Shown here: positions 43,601 through 49,586 of the stretch, one piece after another
Layout of the letters: each line of letters opens with the position of its first letter
How positions within the stretch are numbered: position 1 is the first letter of the stretch
The notes under the pieces: generated by a model
Database searches by the model: none
Told to the model about the DNA's origin: nothing
Seen by the model: only the letters and a program-made list of their open reading frames with translations
Source of the DNA: Acidobacteriota bacterium
GTDB lineage: Bacteria; Acidobacteriota; Terriglobia; Terriglobales; Acidobacteriaceae
Length of the DNA stretch: 64,000 nucleotides
Direction: 5' to 3'
Assembly (NCBI GenBank): GCA_018268755.1
Contig: JAFDVW010000011.1
Coordinates: 24,343 to 88,342, forward strand
Translations under genes and position numbers: made by a program

Positions 43601-44126
43601 CCCAACTGATGCGGCTGGTATCGCTGGTGCCGCTATTGAACATGGGAACAATCTGCGCGTAGTTGAGAAAGCTGCGCCCCTCGATGGGCAAATCGCGCAC
43701 CAGCTTGTTCTGGATAGTTTCGGAGACATTGGCGTCGTCGGTCTTGACGATGGTGGCGGCGCTGGTGACGCTCACCACCTGCGCCACCTTCCCCACGTGC
43801 AGGGCAAGGTTGATGCGCTGGGTGCGGCCATTTTCCAGGGGGACGGGCGTGGAGGAAGTTTCGCCGAAACCGGCGGCGGTCACGTAAACCTGATAATGCC
43901 CGGCGATCAGATTGGGGAACTGATAATCTCCGGAAGCGTTGGTGACCGTCTTCCATTCCACCCCGGTGTCCTGATTGCGCAGCGTGACCGAGGCCTCCGC
44001 GACGACGGCGCCTTGCGGGTCGGTGATGGAGCCGACGATGGTACTGGTGATGACGACCTGGGCGGTCAGGCTGGCGATGGCGAGCGCGGCCAAGGCGGAT
44101 AGAAGCAGCCAACGGAAACAGCGCAT
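40602..44126 (-). CDS. TonB-dependent receptor with carboxypeptidase-regulatory domain (Oar-like)
   Basis: The protein has 1174 residues behind GGGAGGAACCC. A signal peptide (about 1-23) precedes the regulatory-like domain (GSITDPQGAVVAEASVTLRN), a plug (LPIEGRSFLNYAQIVP) and a long barrel ending in HMQLALKFVF. The domain order is the same as in the receptor at 25315-28896, but the sequence is clearly different. Its promoter (44203-44232) and the 18-bp palindrome 44173-44190 lie upstream and fit LacI control by the gene next door. The operon continues with the sugar carrier and ribokinase, so a ribose-containing sugar or nucleoside is the likely cargo. Confidence 0.92.
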   Translation of the reverse strand: MRCFRWLLLSALAALAIASLTAQVVITSTIVGSITDPQGAVVAEASVTLRNQDTGVEWKTVTNASGDYQFPNLIAGHYQVYVTAAGFGETSSTPVPLENGRTQRINLALHVGKVAQVVSVTSAATIVKTDDANVSETIQNKLVRDLPIEGRSFLNYAQIVPMFNSGTSDTSRISWGLASATSTGAKQLNVGGTEYGVGYYIDGLNNNDNWVEGPVTNVNMDAVQEVKAEVVNYSAEYGRDVGQISLTTKSGTNELHGTVYDFFQNAGMNANDPYSIAQGIVRSPYHQNQYGFTVGGPVYIPHVFDGRNKMFFFTSFERLRNRSQNQFTAYVPTAAERTGDFSQWLADHPVDPAQCDGSVDAPSNCRYVLYDPSTYDPDTQTRQPFANNIISNPDPKALEYLSHFPLPNGYSSPFVGNFDNWAGHTVNGINNNNYSVRVDYNFSSRDSMYFRFSHDYGTKLSEGGLVPELALGNGPVHTTNSYQVHWVHTFGSSLTNEVNFSVTRARNASNQAAQINKFMETTWLPDLFQNTSTGGAGFTDYDLQQLGIKNDGTFSIGFANPMFSPLSLGATEYWYQAVPIYQFSDNAAKILGKHTLKFGFYWSRRDERDNDVIRSMSIGGWCAGCGEDANYTGRGPLSNDGSGWNTMAEFETGSVFTMNQRTPLTGGDGSLWFRMPEYSGYFNDSWNATSRLTVSLGVRYDVGVPAYSVDNYWGVLDPKYPGYRMVMPGLTPGTHNPPYPADKNNFSPRIGLAYRLTDKTVVRAGYGMFYETGRFKFLDQMFWNSPGYGGVSYDSVSYAADPNQTYFTLNDVFPTPVTIEKGTWPVPLGDMGGQLYNRQSPYTIDDKSAITPYVQRWSLDIQREFGRALVGSIGYVGSEGTKLTTQYNLNLPAQGVYLNSDEFYNARPLTADYPDRWEDIWAVHHNRSNNYHAMNLQLKTQGWHGLTSMLNYTWSKQMDTFFGEGGENGTFAIGGQWHPEWSYGPSDGNHTHRFVAAVLYELPGKNLAHRFLREALGGWQLNTIVTFESGSPNTVWNGYTSSFDYMGDVPDRVCNGNLSRGDRTFTHYFNTDCYVEPEPDPDTGIALHRGNERRNNLIGPGINNWDMSLGKSFRLFGEGRELQVRAESFNTFNHAQWSSINTYDDRAVNSESQFGYITGARPGRHMQLALKFVF

Positions 44127-44172
44127 AGGGTTCCTCCCTGCGACCTGGCAGTGATGTAAGAACGGAGGCTAA

Positions 44173-44190
44173 ATTTGAAACGTTTCAAAT
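44173..44190. promoter_or_regulatory. LacI-type operator of the receptor-carrier-ribokinase operon
   Basis: ATTTGAAACGTTTCAAAT is a perfect 18-bp palindrome with the central CG step typical of LacI-family sites. It lies 12 bp downstream of the -10 of the promoter at 44203-44232, where bound repressor would block initiation. A 15/18 match lies before the FGE-domain lipoprotein gene. Confidence 0.8.
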
Positions 44191-44202
44191 CAACCGTCGA
44201 GA

Positions 44203-44232
44203 ATTTTGCTCTCCCTCCGCGATGCTTGTCAA
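44203..44232 (-). promoter_or_regulatory. Promoter of the receptor-carrier-ribokinase operon
   Basis: On the minus strand TTGACA (44227-44232) and CAAAAT (44203-44208) are 18 bp apart. The LacI-type operator follows immediately downstream. Confidence 0.6.
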
Positions 44233-44291
44233 GCTTCTTTTCTCCAACAGGGAAACGCCCAGAGAGTCCTACACGATAGATGCGGGTCAGC

Positions 44292-45344
44292 TCAGCGAGC
44301 CGAGGCGCGCTTGCGGGGGGCCGTGCCTTGAGGAGGAGCGACAACGGAGCTGCGAATCTTTAATTCCGTAGGCAATACAATTTTCTGGAAGGCGCCTTCC
44401 CGCCCATCAATTCGCTCCACCAGCAATCGCGCCGCGGTCGCGCCCAACTGATATCCCGGCTGGTGCACTGTGCTTAGGGCGGGAGCGGTGAATTCGGCAA
44501 AGTCCAGGTTGTCGAAACCGATGATGGACAACTCTTCCGGGCAGCGGATATGCAGCTCACGCGCCGCCAGAAAGACGCCCAGGGCCATGAGATCGTTGCA
44601 GGCGAAAATTGCGGTGGGGCGGGGAAGCATCCGCAACAGGCGCATGGCGGCCTCATAACCGCTGCGCCGGTCAAAGCGGGCTTCCTGGACGAATTCGGGT
44701 TCAATGGCGACCTTGGCTTCTTCCAGGGCCTGCCTGAAACCTTTCAACCGTTCTTCCGCGTTGGTCAAGTGCATAGGGCCGGTGATCACGCCCAGATGGC
44801 GGTGTCCCATGCGCAAGAGATGGCGAGTGGCGTTGCAGGCCCCGGCCTCGTTCGCCACCAGCACCACATCCCCTTTCCAGCCCAGGGGACGGCGATCAAT
44901 ACACACGACCGGCGGCCCGGAGGCGGCGAAGGACTTGAGCTGGGCGGCAATGTCGCTCTCCGCCGCCGGAATTACCAGCAATCCAGCGGGGCGATAGGAG
45001 CGCAGCTCGTTCAGATAGGAAATTTCTTTGCTGGGATCGTTGTCGGTGTTGCACAGCACGATGCGGTAGGAGCGCTTATAGGCAACATCCTCTACGCCCC
45101 GCACTACCGCCGGGAAGAATGGGTTGGTGATGTCGGGGATAATCATCCCCAGCATGCTGGTCTGATTGCGGCGCAGGCCGCGGGCCAGCTGGCTGGGTTG
45201 GTAGCCCAGGCTGCGGATGGCTTCCAGCACGCGCAGGCGCAGTTTTTCCCGCACCTTGGCGGTGCCGTTGATGACGTGCGAGACCGTGCCGATGGAAACC
45301 TCGGCCCGCTCCGCAATCTGCCGCATGGTGACGGGAGGAGTCAT
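44292..45344 (-). CDS. LacI-family transcriptional repressor
   Basis: The protein has 350 residues from the ATG at 45344; earlier in-frame starts overlap the preceding gene. The helix-turn-helix (TMRQIAERAEVSIGTVSHVI) is followed by the hinge (LGYQPSQLARGLRRNQ) with the minor-groove Leu-Ala. The periplasmic-binding-like sensor domain shows MIIPDITNPFFPAVVRGVED and CNDLMALGVFLAARE. It most likely binds the two AAACGTTT palindromes at 44173 and 47635 and so controls the receptor-carrier-ribokinase operon and its own operon. The inducer is probably a sugar. It follows the FGE-domain gene by 82 bp. Confidence 0.9.
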   Translation of the reverse strand: MTPPVTMRQIAERAEVSIGTVSHVINGTAKVREKLRLRVLEAIRSLGYQPSQLARGLRRNQTSMLGMIIPDITNPFFPAVVRGVEDVAYKRSYRIVLCNTDNDPSKEISYLNELRSYRPAGLLVIPAAESDIAAQLKSFAASGPPVVCIDRRPLGWKGDVVLVANEAGACNATRHLLRMGHRHLGVITGPMHLTNAEERLKGFRQALEEAKVAIEPEFVQEARFDRRSGYEAAMRLLRMLPRPTAIFACNDLMALGVFLAARELHIRCPEELSIIGFDNLDFAEFTAPALSTVHQPGYQLGATAARLLVERIDGREGAFQKIVLPTELKIRSSVVAPPQGTAPRKRASAR

Positions 45345-45426
45345 GAAGGAGCCAGACTGGAATTCAAGGGTAGCAGATTTTCCCGTGCCCCAAACTCCAG
45401 TCCGGCATCCTCCGGGCTTGCTCGAG

Positions 45427-47595
45427 CTATTCGGCGTCCTGCACACAGCGGAAGCCGAGGCCCCCAGAGCGGTCCAGGCTGGGGGACGTTAACAGCAGCT
45501 TGCCATGCTGGTCGTTGCGATAGGCCTGGGGGAAATACCAGATGGAACCTTGCGGCTGGTAATAGCTGCCCCCGCGTAAAATCCCACCGCGGGTATGTTC
45601 GTCGGTGAACTCCTCCGTCCACTGCCAGACATTTCCCACCAGATCCATCACCCCAAAAGGGCTGGCGCCTTGGGGATGGGCATCCACGGCATCCGGCCCG
45701 CGCATGGTGCGGCCCTTGTCGGGAACCGGAACCGCCGCGGCGTTCCATTCATTGCCCCACGGATAGAGGCGACCGTCCGCGCCTTGCGCCGCATACTGCC
45801 ACTCCCATTCGTGCGGCAGGCGCTTGCCGGCCCAGGCGGCATAGGCCCGGGCATCCTCCTGTGAGACCCAGGTCACCGGTTTGTTGTCCCAGCCGGAGGG
45901 GAAGGCGCCGTCTTTCCAATCGCGCAGGAAGTTCAGTTTATCCACGGGATCGTAGTGGGTCGCGTCCATGAATTTCTTGAACTGCGCATTGGTGACAGGA
46001 TATTTGTCGATCCAAAACGCCTTCAGGTCCAGCTGCTGTTCGTGGAAACGCCGCGGCGTATCTTCCCAGGGATACTGCACATCCACACCGATATCGTTGA
46101 AGCCCTCGATTTCGATGCCCTGCACATGGAAGAGGAACTTCGCGGCGGGAATTTTCACCATGCCGGCGGGAGCGCCGGATGGCGGTTTGGTGGCGGCGAT
46201 GGGTACAATCTGTTGCGTCAGCACCTTCCACTCGTGCGAATAGCTGGAAAGCGGCGTGGAAGTCATCTCTTTCATTTTGGCCATGAGGGACTGGATGCCG
46301 GCGTCGGGCGAGGCGGGGGAGGCCAGCAGAGCGCCAAAGCCGTGCGCTTCCAGGGGGAAGCTGAGCACGATTTTTCCCGCCCTGCCGGCTTCGGGCTGCA
46401 ATTCCACCCCGTGATAAAGGTCGAAATAGCGCATGCCGCTTTGCGCCGGTAATTCAATCTGGCGCCCGGGTACGTCATATTCATTGCGGTTGACGATGGT
46501 CCAGACCGTCTGTTGCCCCAGCGGCCAACGGCTGGAGTAGACGCCGTCGCGCAGCATGGGCGCGTGTGGTTCCCACCCGGCACTTACCAGAAATGGGGCC
46601 ACCGCACGTTCGATGGTGGCGACCCGCCGCGTGGCTTCGCCGTCACGGGGGGTAATTCCATTCCAGATGCCCCAAATACTTTCCCAACTTTCCCAGCCCA
46701 CGCCGTTGAAGAAGGCAAACTGGAGATTATTGGTCTTATTGCGGTTCCAGCGGTCGGAGATGTTCACCATGTGGCGGGGCTCGAGCCACTTGTATTTATC
46801 GACCATGGGAACGAACGGATAGGAATATTGCCCCCACGTCATCACATTCCAGGCCAGCGCTTCGTCGGACGGGCCGCCTTCCGGCTCAAAGGCCAGCGGG
46901 TGTCCGGTCTTGTCGGCCGCAACAGAGTAGGCCAGCGGTACCCCATCCTGGGTATCGCCGTTAATGCCGTCAGCCCCAATCTCCGCCATCAGTTCGGCGA
47001 TGGCCTGGGTCCAGGGGATGCCGTTGTCGCGCGTTCCCTGGTCCCACATCATCATAGGGAAGAGCACGCGCACCCCGCGCCGGTGAAAGTCGGCGATCAT
47101 CTGCTTCACGCCGGGAATTCCGCCGGGCATGCTGCGGATCAGATCATGCTGGTTGCGGTTGTCGATCCCCATGTTGGGGTAAGTAGGCCAGATCAGGACG
47201 GCATCAATTCCGCCATAGCGCTTTTCGACATCATCCACATAGCGGTCGACGGTGTACTTGTGCTGGACGGGATCGTAGAAATAGCGGTCCTGCACCATCA
47301 TTTGCGGCTGGAAGAAGCTGCTCTGCGTCCACTTGAGGGCGGGCAGATCATAGCGCGAGCCATCATATCCAATGCGAATGCGGCGCTCATTGCGCCAGTG
47401 GGTGATGTCGGCCAGCCATTCATCGTGTTCGTTCTGGCTGCAGGCTTGCGAGCCGCCTTCCCAGGCGCCGCGCATGACGAGGCAAGCGGGGGTTGGGATC
47501 TGCTGGCGCTCCGGGCGATAGTCGGTGTCCTGGGCGGCGGCGCAGCCCGCCAATGCGAGAAGAAGCAAGCCGAACCGTAAGACGGGAAATTTCAT
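45427..47595 (-). CDS. Lipoprotein with TIM-barrel glycosidase-like domain and FGE-sulfatase-type domain
   Basis: The protein has 722 residues from the ATG at 47595 behind AAGGAGCC. The signal ends in a lipobox (LALAGC, Cys about 18), so it is a lipoprotein. Residues about 90-450 look like a glycoside-hydrolase TIM barrel (WPTYPNMGIDNRNQHDLIRS, then IGADGINGDTQDG). Residues about 490-720 form an FGE/SUMF1 domain (FWIDKYPVTNAQFKKFMDAT, GNVWQWTEEF, LGFRCVQDAE). The FGE part has only one cysteine, near its end, so true formylglycine synthesis is unlikely. It may bind or process sugar at the cell surface. A LacI-type operator precedes it, and the LacI gene follows. Confidence 0.85.
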   Translation of the reverse strand: MKFPVLRFGLLLLALAGCAAAQDTDYRPERQQIPTPACLVMRGAWEGGSQACSQNEHDEWLADITHWRNERRIRIGYDGSRYDLPALKWTQSSFFQPQMMVQDRYFYDPVQHKYTVDRYVDDVEKRYGGIDAVLIWPTYPNMGIDNRNQHDLIRSMPGGIPGVKQMIADFHRRGVRVLFPMMMWDQGTRDNGIPWTQAIAELMAEIGADGINGDTQDGVPLAYSVAADKTGHPLAFEPEGGPSDEALAWNVMTWGQYSYPFVPMVDKYKWLEPRHMVNISDRWNRNKTNNLQFAFFNGVGWESWESIWGIWNGITPRDGEATRRVATIERAVAPFLVSAGWEPHAPMLRDGVYSSRWPLGQQTVWTIVNRNEYDVPGRQIELPAQSGMRYFDLYHGVELQPEAGRAGKIVLSFPLEAHGFGALLASPASPDAGIQSLMAKMKEMTSTPLSSYSHEWKVLTQQIVPIAATKPPSGAPAGMVKIPAAKFLFHVQGIEIEGFNDIGVDVQYPWEDTPRRFHEQQLDLKAFWIDKYPVTNAQFKKFMDATHYDPVDKLNFLRDWKDGAFPSGWDNKPVTWVSQEDARAYAAWAGKRLPHEWEWQYAAQGADGRLYPWGNEWNAAAVPVPDKGRTMRGPDAVDAHPQGASPFGVMDLVGNVWQWTEEFTDEHTRGGILRGGSYYQPQGSIWYFPQAYRNDQHGKLLLTSPSLDRSGGLGFRCVQDAE

Positions 47596-47634
47596 AGCAA
47601 GGCTCCTTAGGCGAAAGCTCCGTTCGGCCTGCAA

Positions 47635-47652
47635 ATATAAAACGTTTCAAAA
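47635..47652. promoter_or_regulatory. LacI-type operator before the FGE-domain lipoprotein gene
   Basis: ATATAAAACGTTTCAAAA matches 15 of 18 positions of the perfect palindrome at 44173-44190, keeping the AAACGTTTCAA core. It lies 40 bp before the start codon of the lipoprotein gene, in its promoter. Confidence 0.7.
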
Positions 47653-47885
47653 AATCTGTCCATGGCTGGGCTGGCTCCGCCCCCGGGGACGCCGCGGCTG
47701 CCGCCTGTCAGGCCAGGCATTCTCGCCGCCGCCCGCGCTCCTTGGACATGCGTCAGGTTGAAGCAGAAAGGAAAGAAGGCGGCCCGAAAGAAATGGAGGG
47801 GGCGTGGGGCGAAGCCGCGGTCAGCGGCAGCTGAAAATTTTCATACCGCCTTAACAACACTTTCACAATTTACTGCTACTGTGCA

Positions 47886-47920
47886 GCTTCCGAAAGTCCA
47901 AATGGTGGACAAGCGGAAGC
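47886..47920 (+). promoter_or_regulatory. Nested leader hairpin
   Basis: GCTTCCG (47886-47892) pairs with CGGAAGC (47914-47920), and inside it GTCC (47896-47899) pairs with GGAC (47907-47910). It begins about where a transcript from the possible promoter at 47874-47882 would start. Confidence 0.5.
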
Positions 47921-47922
47921 AT

Positions 47923-47940
47923 CTTCGCCAGCGGGCGAAG
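47923..47940 (+). promoter_or_regulatory. Second leader hairpin
   Basis: CTTCGCC (47923-47929) and GGCGAAG (47934-47940) form a perfect seven-pair stem around AGCG, two bases after the nested hairpin. AGTGAAAAGGG follows rather than a T-run, so it is not a terminator on the plus strand. Confidence 0.5.
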
Positions 47941-48029
47941 TGAAAAGGGTTCCATCCTGGCTCTCCGGCAGTTTTCCAGGAGGCCTTACGTTACACGCTG
48001 TCTCTCACCACACGAACTGCAGTCATCAT

Positions 48030-48073
48030 GTGGAAAAGAAAGTCTGCTAAGGCGGGAAGGCGAAGCCCTGTCC
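48030..48073 (+). repeat. Leader direct repeat, copy 1
   Basis: This 44-bp copy matches 32 of 44 positions of copy 2; the core GCTAAGGCGGGA-N-GGC and AGCC is shared nearly exactly. The core can form GGC/GCC mini-stems. The ops-like octamer CGGTAGCG begins at its last base. Confidence 0.55.
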
Positions 48074-48242
48074 GGTAGCGGGCGGAGTGGGCCCGCGGCA
48101 GGCTCGGGCGCCGCCGTCTTCCGCTCGGGAGTGCATGGCAGCGCGAACCATGCGAATGAGTTGGGATAGCCTTTCACACTCATTGCGATGATTCGCGGGC
48201 CGGTTACCGTAGTCCGACGCCAGCGCCCAATCTTTTCCAGTT

Positions 48243-48286
48243 GAGGAAAACCAGCACCGCTAAGGCGGGATGGCAGAGCCTTGTCT
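48243..48286 (+). repeat. Leader direct repeat, copy 2
   Basis: The second copy starts 213 bp after the first, just before the antiterminator start at 48318. In the 27-base core 23 positions are identical to copy 1. A TTTTCC/GGAAAA stem overlaps its left side. Confidence 0.55.
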
Positions 48287-48317
48287 TCAAACAGCGTCAG
48301 TTTCCCTTGAAGCCATT

Positions 48318-48893
48318 ATGCAGCTCCGCGATTACAGTGCAACGCTCCATGGCGCGTCTCCCTCTGCGATGACTTGCCCTCTGCCAGCGACGGAAGCACG
48401 TTTGTGGTGCGCGGTCTACACCGCATCGAACCATGAGCGGCGCGTGGCCCAACATCTCCAGCAAAAGGAGATCGAAACGTTCTTGCCGCTCTACAGCGTG
48501 ACCCGGCGGTGGAAGAACCGGACCACGGTGAAAGTAGAACTGCCGCTCTTTGCCGGCTATGTCTTCGCCAGAATTCTTCCCAGCCAGACCGGGCGGGTGC
48601 TGGAAGTGCCCATGGTCTATGCCATCGTCAGCAACCGGCGCGGGCCTTTGCCACTGCCTGAGGCGGAGATTGAGACGCTTCGCAACGGATTGCAGGGGCG
48701 TCAAGTGCATCCCTTTCCCTATCTGAAAGTGGGCAACCGGGTGCGAATCCGTTCCGGCGCGCTCGCCGGCCTGGAAGGCATCGTAGTTCGCACCTATGGC
48801 AGCTTGAGCGTCGTCCTCAGCGTGGACACCATCCAGCGCAGCATTGCCGTGCACGTGGAACCGGACGAATTGGAGTCATGTACTCCGGAGTAG
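48318..48893 (+). CDS. UpxY-type NusG-family transcription antiterminator
   Basis: The protein has 191 residues from the ATG at 48318; an ATG 16 codons earlier lies inside direct repeat 2 and has its ribosome site too close. The NGN domain (LWCAVYTASNHERRVAQHL, FLPLYSVTRRWKNRTTVKVE, PLFAGYVFARI) is followed by a KOW-like domain (LKVGNRVRIRSGALAGLEGI). UpxY and RfaH-type proteins keep RNA polymerase elongating through long polysaccharide operons. It is the first gene of the exopolysaccharide locus, as expected for such a factor acting in cis. The structured leader before it may be its loading site. Confidence 0.88.
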   Translation: MQLRDYSATLHGASPSAMTCPLPATEARLWCAVYTASNHERRVAQHLQQKEIETFLPLYSVTRRWKNRTTVKVELPLFAGYVFARILPSQTGRVLEVPMVYAIVSNRRGPLPLPEAEIETLRNGLQGRQVHPFPYLKVGNRVRIRSGALAGLEGIVVRTYGSLSVVLSVDTIQRSIAVHVEPDELESCTPE

Positions 48894-48949
48894 TGGCGTG
48901 GTCGATCAGTTCTGACCTGCAGGAACTTAATCCAAAGGAACTGTTTTCT

Positions 48950-49525
48950 ATGAAACTGCTGAAACCGGCCGCTTACCTCCTTTTGTTTGCCTTGGGCCTG
49001 GGTCCGACGGCGATGGCGCAGGACCAGCCGCAGGATCCACTGGTCCGCATCGCGGACAATGCCCCGAAGCCCGCGAGCTGGCTGCCGTATTCCTCCCCGG
49101 CGCTGCTCGCTACAGCCGTGAGTCCGGAACTGTGGCCGGATGCTCCCAGCGCGCAGGCCCCGCCCGCTCCCCCGCAAGAGCAGGCGATCCAGGCCAGGAA
49201 GCGGGACGCGGATTTAAACGCGCGGCCCACCATGAACTCTCCGATGGGCGGGCCTTTCTGGATTTCCAATACGCTGCTCATGGCCTCCACCGTCACCAAC
49301 ATTGAAATGATCATGGGCTGCCGCGCCTCCGCCTGCCAGATGGTGCCCGATTCGCTGCGTAACCGGGGCGCACTCTATGGCATTGGAATTCCCGCCAGCC
49401 TGGGCGTTTCCTACATCAGCTACAAGCTGAAGCGGGGCGGGACGCGCTGGTGGATCGTGCCGGTGGCGGTGTTCACCGCCGGCAACGTGATTTATGCCGC
49501 CCATGCTTCTCAATGGGGACGCTGA
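48950..49525 (+). CDS. Hypothetical exported protein of the polysaccharide locus
   Basis: The protein has 191 residues from the ATG at 48950, about 12 bp after AAAGGA. A signal peptide (about 1-23, ending in AMAQ) precedes a Pro-rich stretch (APPAPPQEQAIQ). A region with a cysteine pair (GCRASACQMVPDSL) and two short hydrophobic segments near the C-terminus (LYGIGIPASLGVSYISY and WWIVPVAVFTAGNVIYA) follow. It lies between the antiterminator and the Wzc-type kinase genes in one transcription unit. I do not recognise the family; an envelope role in export or anchoring is possible from position only. Confidence 0.75.
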   Translation: MKLLKPAAYLLLFALGLGPTAMAQDQPQDPLVRIADNAPKPASWLPYSSPALLATAVSPELWPDAPSAQAPPAPPQEQAIQARKRDADLNARPTMNSPMGGPFWISNTLLMASTVTNIEMIMGCRASACQMVPDSLRNRGALYGIGIPASLGVSYISYKLKRGGTRWWIVPVAVFTAGNVIYAAHASQWGR

Positions 49526-49586
49526 ATCAAGCCTCCGAAACGCATGGCAAGAAACGGAACTGTCCTATAAGGAGTCGCAAGACAGA

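Larger units (their letters stand above)
47653..48317. other. Long non-coding leader region of the exopolysaccharide locus
   Basis: No gene is supported in these 665 bp on either strand. The left part is GC-rich without clear signals. A possible extended -10 (TGCTACTGT, 47874-47882) lies just before a nested hairpin. Two hairpins, an imperfect 44-bp direct repeat and an ops-like octamer (CGGTAGCG, 48073-48080) follow before the antiterminator gene. This is the pattern expected of a regulated untranslated leader. Confidence 0.5.

Noticed and set aside
48030-48286. Leader repeats as a c-di-GMP (GEMM) riboswitch
   Set aside because: The GCTAAGGC and GCnnAGCC pieces recall that class, but the intervening helix and tetraloop are missing, so I describe them only as repeats.
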